A stretch of DNA of 40,700 nucleotides. Source: Pseudonocardia humida. GTDB lineage: Bacteria; Actinomycetota; Actinomycetes; Mycobacteriales; Pseudonocardiaceae. Where the stretch lies: contig NZ_JAGSOV010000068.1 of NCBI RefSeq assembly GCF_023898865.1, positions 1 through 40,700 of the forward strand, given 5' to 3'. Shown here in pieces: positions 1 through 8,097 of the stretch. The translations under genes and the position numbers were made by a program. Each line of letters begins with the position of its first letter. Positions within the stretch are counted from its first letter, which is position 1. The notes under the pieces are model-generated. The model was not told the origin of the DNA and made no database searches. It saw only the letters and a program-made list of their open reading frames with translations.

Positions 1-2813
1 GGCTGCCCCCGGCGGTGGGGCGGCCGGGCCACCCGCCCCCACACCCCCGCGCGCCCGACCCGCAGCGGGCTGCGGCCGATGTCGGTCAGCACGTGCAGCG
101 GTCGCCGCGGGCCCAGCGCCGCACCCAGCGCGGCGATCGCCGGGTGGCTGCGGAAGTGCTCGTCGAGCACGGCCGCCCCGCCCGCCGCGTGCTCGGCCGC
201 GTCCAGCAGCGAGTGCCGCGCGGGGGACAGCCGGTGGCGGGCCAGCCAGTGCCGGGCCACGCCGTGCCGCTCGCGCAGCACGCAGTCGGTGCGCGAGGGC
301 AGCTCCCCGGCCAGCGGCAGCTCGGCCGGGTCGCCCACCACCAGCGCCCGCCGGGCCCGGAACAGCAGCGGCACCGCCTCGGGCAGCGAGCAGTGCTGGG
401 CCTCGTCGATCACCACCAGGTCGAACAGCGCCGAGCGCGGCGGGATCCGGTGCGCCGACGCCGCGGTGACCGCCCAGCCCCGCAGGTGGCGCAGCACGTG
501 GTGGAACGCGGCGCGGTCGGGGGCGCCGCGGCGGCGGATGCTGCGCAGCTCGGCCAGCGCCGGGCGGCCCCGGTCGACGCCGTCGAGCACGACGCCGGTC
601 AGCAGCTCGCCGGAGGCCTGCTCCAGCCGTCGGCGCGCGGTGACCAGCGCGGCCCGCAGCTCGGTGTCGACGACGGCGGCGCGGGCGGCCTCGCCTGCGG
701 CCCGCCAGCGCTGCTCGGTGTCGTCGAGGGCGGCCAGGGCCACGCAGGTCTCGGCGGTGCGGCCCTTGCCCGGCGGCAGGTCGACACCGCCCAGGAACCG
801 CCGCCTGCGCAGCTCGCCGAACAGCCGCGCCCCGGCCAGCTCGCGGGCCCGCTCGCCCCAGCCGGGCCCGAGCCTGCGGGTCAGCTCCTCGCCGGTGTGC
901 CCGAGCCGCCCGTGCGCGGCGGTGCGGGCCCGGCCCAGCGCCAGCAGCTCGGCCTCACGGGCCGCGACGGCGCGCAGCTCGGCCTCCGCCGAGCCGACCA
1001 GGTGCTCGGCGTAGCGGAAGCCCATCGCCCTGGTCTCGGCGTCGCGGCGGGGCGCGGGGGTGGCGAGCAGCTCGTCGAGCGCGCCGGCCTCGGCGTCGCG
1101 CCCGCCGGGGTGGCCGGCGCGCAGCAGCAGCCCGGGCACGATCCGCCGGCAGCGCTCGACGATCTCGTCGACGGCGCGGTCGCTGGCCGCGGCGACCAGC
1201 ACCCGCTGCCCGGCGGCGACGGCGGTGGCCACGGCGTCGACCACCAGGCGCGTCTTGCCGGTGCCCGGCGGCCCGGTGACGGCGGTCAGCCGCCGGGTCA
1301 TCGCGGCCTGCAGCACACCGCGCTGGGTCGCGGTCAGCGCCTGCGGGGTGACCAGGGCGACCGGCGCCGCGTCCGGCGGGTCGGGCGCGCCGGGCAGCAG
1401 CGCCGCCAGCGCCGAGGCGCCGATCGCCTCCGGGGTGCGGGCGATGGCGTCGAGGTCGGCGAGCAGGTCCACGACCGCGGCCGGGGGCGCGGCGGTGAAG
1501 ACCACGGCCAGGTTGCGCGCGCCGTCGAGCGGGCTGCGCCGGTCGAGCCGCTCGCCCAGGTGCCCGGGGTCGAGCCGGTCGAGCGCGCGCAGGCCGAGCT
1601 CCTCGCGCAGCAGCCGGTCGGCGTCGGTGACCAGCCGGGCGCCCTCGCCGCGGTGCCAGCCGGGCACCCAGGTGGTGGCGAGCGCGGTCGCCTCCTCCGC
1701 GCCCAGCAGCAGGTGGGCCAGGCCGAGGTGGGGCACCGGCTGGCCGATCGGGCGCAGCCGTGGGCCGTCCGCGCCGGGCACGACCTCCAGCCTGCGCACC
1801 AGCAGGGGCGCGCACAGCGGGGCCGACCAGGCCCGCCCGTCGGGCTCGCCGTGCAGCACCACCAGCGGCCAGCCCGTCCACAGGGTGCGCTCGCCGTCGC
1901 GCTGCGCCGCCGCGACCAGCTCCGCGGCTCCGGCGGGCACCGGCAGGAGGCCCTCGCCGTCGACGTCGTCGAGCAGCGCCCGCTCGTGCCCGCCGACCAC
2001 AACGTGCCCGTCGCCGTCCGGGTCGAGCAGCGGCAGCGTGCCGGCGCCTGCCTGGATGGTGTTGCGGTAGTAGGCCAGCAGCTCCCGCCACTGCGGCGGG
2101 CGCGGCGCCCGGCCCGAGGGCGGGCGCGGCGCGGGCCGGCGCACGTCGCCGTGCAGTGCGGGGGCCAGCACCGGCACCCGGCCGCCGACGCGCACCGCCG
2201 ACACGGTCACCGAGCGTGGCGGGTCGAGGTCGCGCAGGGCGAGGTCGGCGGCGTCGGCCAGGTCGTCGGTGGTGACCAGGACGTCCTCCTCGGCGCCCGC
2301 CCGCAGGGCCGCGGCGAGGGCGTCGGTGAACGCGGGCGACTCCTCGGCCGGGTCGGAGGCGATCAGGTACACCCCGGCGGGGGACGGCAGGGCGGCCGCG
2401 ACGGTGCGCCCGGGGTCGGGGCAGTCGAGCAGCGCCACCTTCTGCTCCGACCAGCAGTCGGCCAGGCAGCGGGCGAGGAAGGTACCGGTCAGGCCGGTCT
2501 CGGCGGGGCGGTCGGGGTCGGTGTCGCTGCCCGCGACGACGAGCTCGCCGTCGGCCGCGACGGTGGCCCGGCAGGCCAGGTAGACCAGGGCGAGCTCGTC
2601 GGGGTCGCGGTCGGCGCAGAACCGGGCCACGGTGGCCCGCAGCGCGCCGGAGGTGAGGTCGGAGCGGACGGCGACCTCGGCGCCCGGGTCCTCGCGCAGG
2701 GCGTCGGCCAGCCGTTCGGCGGCGGCCCTCGCCGAGGTCAGCGGCGGGAACCGGGGGTCGTCGTAGTGCTCGATGTGGATCAGCAGCGCGCGCCGGCGCG
2801 AGGGGATGGTCAC
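1..2813 (-). CDS. Pseudo-caspase / SF1 (DNA2-NAM7 type) helicase fusion, 3' end beyond window
   Basis: About 937 residues are visible, from a GTG at 2813; the C-terminus lies past the left edge. Residues 1-230 follow the caspase-like (peptidase C14) fold pattern: RRRALLIHIEHYDDPRFPPL at the start, then DELALVYLACRAT and KVALLDCPDPGRT at the two catalytic strands, then SPAFTDALAAALRAGA. The family normally has S-G-H-G and D-C-C-x-S-G at these strands. Here His is replaced by Arg and the catalytic Cys by Pro, so a protease is not expected. The middle and C-terminal parts form a superfamily 1 helicase: Walker A GPPGTGKT (residues 514-521), motif II VVIDEAQH (Asp803) and LDEHFRSHPAI further on. 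Motifs V and VI would be off-window. A helicase acting on nucleic acid is well supported. That the dead caspase domain is a sensor or partner-binding module is inference. Confidence 0.85.
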   Translation of the reverse strand, partial: MTIPSRRRALLIHIEHYDDPRFPPLTSARAAAERLADALREDPGAEVAVRSDLTSGALRATVARFCADRDPDELALVYLACRATVAADGELVVAGSDTDPDRPAETGLTGTFLARCLADCWSEQKVALLDCPDPGRTVAAALPSPAGVYLIASDPAEESPAFTDALAAALRAGAEEDVLVTTDDLADAADLALRDLDPPRSVTVSAVRVGGRVPVLAPALHGDVRRPAPRPPSGRAPRPPQWRELLAYYRNTIQAGAGTLPLLDPDGDGHVVVGGHERALLDDVDGEGLLPVPAGAAELVAAAQRDGERTLWTGWPLVVLHGEPDGRAWSAPLCAPLLVRRLEVVPGADGPRLRPIGQPVPHLGLAHLLLGAEEATALATTWVPGWHRGEGARLVTDADRLLREELGLRALDRLDPGHLGERLDRRSPLDGARNLAVVFTAAPPAAVVDLLADLDAIARTPEAIGASALAALLPGAPDPPDAAPVALVTPQALTATQRGVLQAAMTRRLTAVTGPPGTGKTRLVVDAVATAVAAGQRVLVAAASDRAVDEIVERCRRIVPGLLLRAGHPGGRDAEAGALDELLATPAPRRDAETRAMGFRYAEHLVGSAEAELRAVAAREAELLALGRARTAAHGRLGHTGEELTRRLGPGWGERARELAGARLFGELRRRRFLGGVDLPPGKGRTAETCVALAALDDTEQRWRAAGEAARAAVVDTELRAALVTARRRLEQASGELLTGVVLDGVDRGRPALAELRSIRRRGAPDRAAFHHVLRHLRGWAVTAASAHRIPPRSALFDLVVIDEAQHCSLPEAVPLLFRARRALVVGDPAELPLAGELPSRTDCVLRERHGVARHWLARHRLSPARHSLLDAAEHAAGGAAVLDEHFRSHPAIAALGAALGPRRPLHVLTDIGRSPLRVGRAGVWGRVARPPHRRGQ

Positions 2814-2887
2814 GGTGGGGGTGTCACGACCCTCGCGCCGCCCGCTGCGGCGCGCGGCCCCGGAGGGGTCGGTCCACGCATGTCACT

Positions 2888-2924
2888 GTTGGTACACAAC
2901 GGCGGGCGCGCCGTGGTACCCGCC
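2888..2924. promoter_or_regulatory. Two small inverted repeats in the divergent helicase/SDR intergenic region
   Basis: GTTG-N5-CAAC (2888-2900) is followed directly by GGCGGG-N12-CCCGCC (2901-2924), 75 bases upstream of the helicase start. Either could be an operator or promoter element for the minus-strand gene. Such short repeats also arise by chance in GC-rich DNA, so this is a weak call. Confidence 0.2.
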
Positions 2925-3031
2925 GGGCGGGTGAGCCGCTGCGGGGCGTTCGTGCGCAGGGTGACGCGCCCGCGCCCGCCGTGGTGAGCCGGTCGGGTCC
3001 GGACGGCGCTTTCGGCGCAGCGCCGCCCCGG

Positions 3032-3037
3032 GATACT
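3032..3037 (+). promoter_or_regulatory. -10 element (GATACT) for leaderless SDR transcript
   Basis: GATACT ends 6 bases before the GTG at 3044, and no Shine-Dalgarno sequence is present. This is the usual layout of leaderless actinobacterial promoters and it decides the start codon. Confidence 0.5.
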
Positions 3038-3043
3038 CGGGCC

Positions 3044-3844
3044 GTGCCCGCCCCAGCGCCCGTCCCCGACCCGGCCCTGCCCGACCTGAGCGGCACGGTG
3101 ACGCTGGTCACCGGGGCCGGTGGCGGCATCGGCGCCGGGATAGCCGAGCGCTTCGCCGCGGCCGGAGCGGCGGTCGTCGCGCACCACCGCGGCGGCACCG
3201 GCCCCGCCGCCGCGAAGGCCGCCCGGGTGGTCGACCGGATCGTCGAGCAGGGCGGACGGGCGGTGACGGCGCGGGCCGACGTCACCGATCCCGACGCCTG
3301 CGCGGCGCTGGTCAACGTGGCGTTCGCGCGCTTCGGTCGGCTGGACGCCGTCGTGGCCTGCGCGGGGGTGCAGCCGGTGACCCCGCTGACGGGTCTCGAC
3401 CAGGCCGGGTGGCGGGAGGTCGTCGACGCGAACGCCGCGGGGAGCTTCGCCACGCTGCAGGCCGCCGCCGCGCGCCTGCGGGGTGGCGGTGGCTCGATCA
3501 CCCTGATCGCCTCGATCGAGGGCACCCGACCGGCCGCTGGGCACGCCCATTACGCGGCGTCCAAGGCTGCGGTGATCATGCTGGCCCGGGCCGCGGCGCT
3601 GGAGTACGGGCCGTCGGGCGTGCGCGTCAACTCCGTGTCGCCCGGCCTGGTCGACCGCGCCGGACTGGAGTCGGACTGGGCCGACGGCGTGGCCCGGTGG
3701 CGCGGACGTGCTCCGCTGGGGCGGATGGGGGAGCCGTGCGACGTCGGCGACGCGTGCGTGTTCCTGGCCTCGCCCATGGCCCGCTGGATCACCGGCCACG
3801 ACCTGGTCGTGGACGGCGGCATGTCGGCGGTGCCGGGGTGGTGA
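3044..3844 (+). CDS. Short-chain dehydrogenase/reductase (SDR)
   Basis: The protein has 266 residues, the normal size for classical SDR enzymes, which are cytoplasmic NAD(P)-dependent oxidoreductases. Visible motifs are TLVTGAGGGIGAGIA (nucleotide-binding TGxxxGIG), the active-site Ser in ITLIASIEG, YAASK (catalytic YxxxK), RVNSVSPG, and a C-terminal ITGHDLVVDGG. The usual NNAG is changed to ACAG. The frame is open further upstream to 2981, but the GTG at 3044 lies just after a GATACT element and gives the expected N-terminus. The stop overlaps the start of the cupin gene by four bases (GTGA), so the two are translationally coupled. The substrate cannot be read from the sequence. Confidence 0.9.
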   Translation: MPAPAPVPDPALPDLSGTVTLVTGAGGGIGAGIAERFAAAGAAVVAHHRGGTGPAAAKAARVVDRIVEQGGRAVTARADVTDPDACAALVNVAFARFGRLDAVVACAGVQPVTPLTGLDQAGWREVVDANAAGSFATLQAAAARLRGGGGSITLIASIEGTRPAAGHAHYAASKAAVIMLARAAALEYGPSGVRVNSVSPGLVDRAGLESDWADGVARWRGRAPLGRMGEPCDVGDACVFLASPMARWITGHDLVVDGGMSAVPGW

Positions 3845-4386
3845 GCACCGGGGTGGTGGTCGCCGACGGGTCCGACCGCGCCGACGGCGAGCGCATCGCC
3901 GCGCTGCTCGGGCTGGAACCGCTGCCCGACGAGGGCGGGCTCTTCCGACGGACCCACCTCGACGCGCACTCCTCGGCCATCCACTACCTGCTGCTCGACC
4001 CGGACTTCTCCGCGCTGCACGCGCTGACCGCGCCGGAGGTCTACCACTTCTACGCCGGCGCTCCCGTGCGCATGCTGCTGCTCGACCCGGACGGTACCGC
4101 GAGCGAACCGCTGCTCGGCCCGGACCCGACCATCGGCCAGCACCCCCAGCTCGTGGTCCCCGCCGGCACCTGGCAGGGCGCCCGCTCGACGGGCGCGTGG
4201 TCGCTGGTGGGCACCACGATGGCCCCGCCGTTCGACGAGAGCGGCTTCCGGCTGGGCGAGCGCGCCGACCTGACCGCCCGCTACCCGGCCTGGCGAGAGC
4301 GCATCGCGGAGCTGACCCGGACGGGCCGACCGGTCACCCCTCGAGCGCCTGGTGGAGCGCGAACGTCGCCCCGAACGGGTCGGTGA
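3841..4386 (+). CDS. Cupin domain protein (DUF985 / Cupin_5 family)
   Basis: The protein has 181 residues from a GTG that overlaps the SDR stop as GTGA. The N-terminal helix (IAALLGLEPLPDEGGLFRRT), then SSAIHYLLLDPDFSALHAL, VYHFYAGAPVRMLLL and QLVVPAGTWQGARS follow the pattern of the DUF985 cupin family. Members are small beta-barrels often suggested to bind a sugar or metal; their reaction is not established. Coupling to the SDR suggests a shared small-molecule pathway, which is inference. The last 53 bases overlap the 3' end of the convergent VOC gene, so the C-terminal tail (roughly the last 18 residues, rich in Arg, Pro and Thr) is probably non-conserved. Confidence 0.85.
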   Translation: MSTGVVVADGSDRADGERIAALLGLEPLPDEGGLFRRTHLDAHSSAIHYLLLDPDFSALHALTAPEVYHFYAGAPVRMLLLDPDGTASEPLLGPDPTIGQHPQLVVPAGTWQGARSTGAWSLVGTTMAPPFDESGFRLGERADLTARYPAWRERIAELTRTGRPVTPRAPGGARTSPRTGR

Positions 4387-5095
4387 AGATCCCCATCCGG
4401 CCGAACGGGGTGTCCTCGGCCGGCATCAGCACGGCCGCGCCGGCGCGCGCGGCGACCGCCTCGGCGGCGTCGACGTCGGCCACCGAGAAGTACGTCAACC
4501 AGTGCGACGGGACCCCTCCCGGCGTCCCGACGATCCCGCCGACCGGCTCGCCGGCGACGAGCAGGTTCGCGTAGCCGCCCGGTGCGTCGGGCACCGGCTC
4601 GAAGGCGTGCCCGAAGACGGCGGCGAAGAACCCCTTGCCGCGCTCGACGTCCGACAGCCGGGCGTCGGTCCAGGTGACGGCGCCGGGCTCGGCGGTGATC
4701 CCGAAGCCGATCATCCCGGCCGACTGCCAGACGCCGAACGCGCCGCCGGTGGGGTCGAGCGCGACGGCCATCCGCCCGTTGCCCGCGACGTCCGCCGGCT
4801 CGACCAGCAGCGAGCCGCCGTGCTCGGTGATCAGCTTCGCGGTGGCGTCGGCGTCGTCGGTGGCGAGGTACACCGTCCAGCGCGGCGGTGCGTCGCCCTG
4901 CGCGGCCGGTCCGATGGCGGCCGCGGCCCGGCCGTCGACCTGCGCGACGTGGTAGTTCCCGAACGCCTCGCCGGAGTCGATGAAGGACCAGCCGAGCACC
5001 GCGCTGTAGAAGGCGGTCGCGAGGGTGACGTCGGGAACCGCGACGTCCACCCAGCACGGTGTGCCGGCGGGCCACGGGGTGTCGCGGACGGGCAT
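4334..5095 (-). CDS. Two-domain VOC (glyoxalase/bleomycin-resistance-like) family protein
   Basis: The protein has 253 residues from an ATG at 5095, preceded by a strong Shine-Dalgarno (AGGAGGAG, 5-6 bases upstream). It contains two successive VOC modules. The first starts at PCWVDVAVPDVTLATAFYSA and ends at MAVALDPTGGAFGVWQ; the second starts near TWTDARLSDVERGKGFFAAV and ends at MGIFTDPFGATFALHQ. Paired VOC domains are typical of actinobacterial glyoxalase-like hydroxylase/resistance proteins. They usually bind a divalent metal, but the sequence does not reveal the substrate. The gene is monocistronic, convergent with the cupin (53-bp overlap) and divergent from the HerA-like gene. Confidence 0.9.
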   Translation of the reverse strand: MPVRDTPWPAGTPCWVDVAVPDVTLATAFYSAVLGWSFIDSGEAFGNYHVAQVDGRAAAAIGPAAQGDAPPRWTVYLATDDADATAKLITEHGGSLLVEPADVAGNGRMAVALDPTGGAFGVWQSAGMIGFGITAEPGAVTWTDARLSDVERGKGFFAAVFGHAFEPVPDAPGGYANLLVAGEPVGGIVGTPGGVPSHWLTYFSVADVDAAEAVAARAGAAVLMPAEDTPFGRMGIFTDPFGATFALHQALEG

Positions 5096-5257
5096 GGGAC
5101 TCCTCCTGCGGGACGCGGCGGAAATTGTGGCGGAGATGCGGCGGAATGCGATTGCGCTGTTCGGTGGACCGCGGCGCCGGGCGCGGTCAGCCTCGCACCC
5201 ACCCCCGACGGTCCGCGACCCGCGCGGGTTGCCGGCGGGACGGTCGGCGCACCGGGA

Positions 5258-5263
5258 TAGCCT
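5258..5263 (+). promoter_or_regulatory. -10 element (TAGCCT) for leaderless HerA-like transcript
   Basis: TAGCCT fits TANNNT and lies 6 bases before the GTG at 5270. No ribosome-binding site is present. This supports 5270 as the start. Confidence 0.5.
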
Positions 5264-5269
5264 CCGGCG

Positions 5270-7039
5270 GTGGCCGATGAGACACCGGTGGGGCTCGTCG
5301 CCGGCACCGAGGACTCCACCCCGCTGCTGTTCAACGTCGCGCTGGCCCCCGAGCAGTACCTCCAGCTCGACGACGTGGTGATGACGAAGCGGACCGTGCC
5401 CGGCTTCGGCGAGGTGGTCACCGCGGGCGTGGTCACCGAGGTGCGCGCCCGCCACGAGGGGGCCAGCTTCGGCTCCGACGTCTTCCTCATCCGCGAGGGC
5501 GTGCTGCCCGCCCAGGTGCAGGAGATCGCCGAGGTCACCACCACCCGGGTCGAGCCGGAGTGCTACGTGCCGCCGACGCCGGGCGCCCCGGCCCACCGCG
5601 CCACCGGCGACGACCGGGCCAGGGCGCTGTACTTCGACAAGATGGACAACAAGGTCCCGGTGGGCCTGGGCCGCGACGGCGAGCCCGTCTACGTCAACCT
5701 CGAGTTCCTCGACGGCACCCGCGGCGGCCACGTCTCGATCAGCGGCATCTCCGGCGTGGCGACCAAGACCAGCTTCGCGCTGTTCCTGCTGTACTCGATC
5801 TTCCGCAGCGGTGTGCTCGGCAAGCGCTCGGTCAACGCCAAGGCGCTGGTGTTCAGCGTCAAGGGCGAGGACCTGCTGTTCCTCGACCAGCCCAACAGCA
5901 GGTTGTCGACCGAGCCGCAGGGCGACGACCTGCGCGCCGCCTACGCCCGGGTCGGCCTGCCCGCCGCCCCGTTCGCCTCCGCCGGCTTCTTCGCCCCGCC
6001 CACCCCCGACGACCTCACCGGCCGCCCGCACGTCACCGGGCGCACCAGCGGGGTCACCGCCTTCTGGTGGACGCTGGCCGAGTTCTGCGCCGACGAACTG
6101 CTGCCCTACGCCTTCGCCGACGCCGAGGACGAGCGCAACCAGTACACGATGGTCATCCACCAGGTGACCGCCCGCCTGCGGCGCGAGCACATCCCCCTCG
6201 ACGACGGCGCCGTCCAGATCGAGGGCCAGGTGCTGCGCACCTACGACCAGCTCGTCGAGTTCGTCTCCGACCGGCTCACCGACGAGGACGCCCGCCGCGA
6301 CTGGGCCGGCCCGGTCACCGGCACCGGCACGGTCAACGCGTTCCTGCGCAGGCTGCGCTCCAGCCTCAAGCCGCTGCGCTCGATCGTGCGCGGCGACCTC
6401 ACCGACGTCCCGGCCCGCCGGGTCAGCACCGACGGCCAGCAGCTCACCGTGGTCGACCTGCACAACCTCCCGGACCGGGCGCAGCGGTTCGTGGTCGGCG
6501 TGGTGCTGACCGCCGAGACCGCCCGCAAGGAGTCCGCCGGACCGGGCGGCCTGCTCTTCACCATGATCGACGAGCTGAACAAGTACGCCCCGCGCGAGGG
6601 CTCCAGCCCGATCAAGGAGGTGCTGCTCGACATCGCCGAGCGCGGCCGCTCCCTGGGCATCATCCTGATCGGCGCCCAGCAGACCGCCAGCGAGGTCGAG
6701 CGGCGGATCGTGTCGAACTCCTCGGTCAAGGTGGTCGGCCGGCTCGACCCGGCCGAGGCCGGCCGTCCCGAGTACGGGTTCCTGCCGCCGTCGCAGCGCG
6801 CGCGGGCCACGCTGGCCAAGCCGGGCACGATGTTCGTCTCCCAGCCGGAGATCCCGGTGCCGCTGGCCGTGGAGTTCCCGTTCCCCGCCTGGGCGACCCG
6901 GCTGTCGGAGGTCTCGGGGCCGATCGTGTCGGCCACCGCCTCCGGTGCGAGCAACGGCAACGGGGCCGCACCGGCGGCCCGCCGGGACCCGTTCGCCCGG
7001 CTCCCCGCCACCCCCAGCGACGACGACGCCCCGTTCTGA
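5270..7039 (+). CDS. HerA-like ATP-binding protein (HAS-barrel plus FtsK/HerA-type ATPase)
   Basis: The protein has 589 residues. Residues 1-100 look like the HAS-barrel of HerA ATPases. Residues 150-560 hold the ATPase core: P-loop region ISGISGVATKTS (Lys166), Walker B GLLFTMIDELN (Asp434, Glu435), then GRSLGIILIGAQQTASEVE, the polar and arginine-sensor segment typical of HerA/FtsK. The P-loop is unusual: the residue before Lys is Thr, not Gly, and the glycines are shifted by one. HerA proteins are hexameric DNA translocases that work with the nuclease NurA and with Mre11-Rad50. Here SbcD, SbcC and a NurA-like protein lie downstream on the same strand, with one minus-strand regulator between. 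The C-terminal 40 residues are low complexity. A plain 'ATP-binding protein' label is the safe alternative. Confidence 0.82.
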   Translation: MADETPVGLVAGTEDSTPLLFNVALAPEQYLQLDDVVMTKRTVPGFGEVVTAGVVTEVRARHEGASFGSDVFLIREGVLPAQVQEIAEVTTTRVEPECYVPPTPGAPAHRATGDDRARALYFDKMDNKVPVGLGRDGEPVYVNLEFLDGTRGGHVSISGISGVATKTSFALFLLYSIFRSGVLGKRSVNAKALVFSVKGEDLLFLDQPNSRLSTEPQGDDLRAAYARVGLPAAPFASAGFFAPPTPDDLTGRPHVTGRTSGVTAFWWTLAEFCADELLPYAFADAEDERNQYTMVIHQVTARLRREHIPLDDGAVQIEGQVLRTYDQLVEFVSDRLTDEDARRDWAGPVTGTGTVNAFLRRLRSSLKPLRSIVRGDLTDVPARRVSTDGQQLTVVDLHNLPDRAQRFVVGVVLTAETARKESAGPGGLLFTMIDELNKYAPREGSSPIKEVLLDIAERGRSLGIILIGAQQTASEVERRIVSNSSVKVVGRLDPAEAGRPEYGFLPPSQRARATLAKPGTMFVSQPEIPVPLAVEFPFPAWATRLSEVSGPIVSATASGASNGNGAAPAARRDPFARLPATPSDDDAPF

Positions 7040-7073
7040 TCCGTCGACCGGATCCCACCCGGCGCCGGCGCCC

Positions 7074-7970
7074 TCACACGCGGGTGAGCGTCCAGGTGCC
7101 GGTGCCGACGGCCAGGTCCTTGTCCGGACCCATCCAGCGCCCCGCCATCGCCCGCCCGCCCGGGGCGACCACGAGCTGCACCAACCCGTGGTAGACCGCG
7201 CCGCGGTAGTACCCGTCGGGGGCGGTGTGCTCGGTCCACGAGCCGGTCACCAGCAGCCCGTCGGCGCGCAGGTCGAGCTCCACCGAACCGGCGGCGGTCG
7301 GTTCGCTGCGCCCGACGAGGCGGGCGCCGTCCAGGCGGAGCCGGAACCGGTGGGCGGCCTCGAGCTCGGCGCCGCGCCCGGAGCTGACGTAGGTGTAGCG
7401 GCTGTCCCAGCGCCCGACCAGCTCCGCGGGGGCCGGGCCGTCGGGGGAGTCGGCGCGGCCGGCGGCGATCGCGGTGGCGGTGCTCGTCTTCAGCAGCAGC
7501 TCCCGCCGCCGCGGCTCGGGTAATCGCTGCGCCCAGTCCGCCACGGCGCGGGTGAGCTCGGGCAGCCCCAGGTTTCGGACCTGCCAGGCCAGCGAGGACT
7601 GCTCGTCGCGGCCCGCGGGCCTGCCGGTGCGGTGCTCGCCCCAACCGGCGACGAGGTCGGCGACGTCGCACTCGTAGACCTGGGCGAGCCGGTCGAGCAC
7701 GGCCAGCGACGGGGCGTGGCCGGTCGGGCTGGGCCAGGTCTCCCAGTAGGAGATGTTCTTGAAGCTCTTCGGGTCGTCGGGCCAGCGGGTGTTCCACGCC
7801 GCGGCGGCGTCGGCCTGGCTCCAGTCGTGCGCGACCCGCATGGCGACCCTGGCCGGCAGGCCGTAGCGCTCGCGCAGCACCGCGGCGATCTCGGGCCACG
7901 CGTGGCCGCCGGCGCGCAGGGACCGGGCGAGCTCGCGGTGTTCCTGGCGTCGGCCGCCCCGGGACGTCAT
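7074..7970 (-). CDS. XRE-type helix-turn-helix regulator with C-terminal beta-barrel domain
   Basis: The protein has 298 residues. The N-terminal half (HRELARSLRAGGHAWPEIAA, AMRVAHDWSQADAAAAWN, then SLAVLDRLAQVYECDVADLV) matches a common actinobacterial helix-turn-helix protein type. The C-terminal 120 residues, from LVGRWDSRYTYVSSGRG to GTGTWTLTRV, alternate like a lipocalin-type beta-barrel and might bind a ligand. The ATG at 7970 is chosen over an upstream start at 8006 because TAGCGT sits 7 bases before it. The gene is divergent from sbcD and convergent with the HerA-like gene (34-base gap), so it interrupts an otherwise co-directional repair cluster and could regulate it. That role is inference. 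Confidence 0.8.
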   Translation of the reverse strand: MTSRGGRRQEHRELARSLRAGGHAWPEIAAVLRERYGLPARVAMRVAHDWSQADAAAAWNTRWPDDPKSFKNISYWETWPSPTGHAPSLAVLDRLAQVYECDVADLVAGWGEHRTGRPAGRDEQSSLAWQVRNLGLPELTRAVADWAQRLPEPRRRELLLKTSTATAIAAGRADSPDGPAPAELVGRWDSRYTYVSSGRGAELEAAHRFRLRLDGARLVGRSEPTAAGSVELDLRADGLLVTGSWTEHTAPDGYYRGAVYHGLVQLVVAPGGRAMAGRWMGPDKDLAVGTGTWTLTRV

Positions 7971-7977
7971 TCCGGGC

Positions 7978-7983
7978 ACGCTA
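7978..7983 (-). promoter_or_regulatory. -10 element (TAGCGT) for leaderless XRE gene
   Basis: On the minus strand TAGCGT is followed by 7 bases and then the ATG at 7970. No Shine-Dalgarno sequence is visible. Confidence 0.5.
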
Positions 7984-8083
7984 CTTCCGAACCGTTCGGG
8001 AGTCACGCTGTGAGGTCGTCCCGCTGCGCGGTGTGCGTGCGCTCACCCGGGCGGGTCGGCCGGGTCCTGTCGGGGGCGCCACC

Positions 8084-8089
8084 TACGAT
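8084..8089 (+). promoter_or_regulatory. -10 element (TACGAT) for leaderless sbcDC transcript
   Basis: TACGAT lies 8 bases before the sbcD ATG at 8098, with no ribosome-binding site. It is about 100 bases from the opposing XRE promoter. Confidence 0.5.
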
Positions 8090-8097
8090 GTGGCCCG

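Noticed and set aside
15..2987. 990-codon open frame on the plus strand
   Set aside because: It is antisense to the helicase fusion, its product is a Gly/Arg/Gln-rich string without any motif, and it exists only because stops are rare at this GC content.
4334..6463. Long minus-strand frame extending the VOC protein to 709 residues
   Set aside because: Only the last 253 residues resemble a protein family, and a strong ribosome-binding site marks the internal ATG at 5095. The upstream part is antisense to the HerA-like gene.
7058..7072. GGCGCCGGCGCC palindrome between the HerA-like and XRE stops
   Set aside because: Such GC-only palindromes are frequent in DNA of this composition; there is no loop or T-tract to support a terminator.
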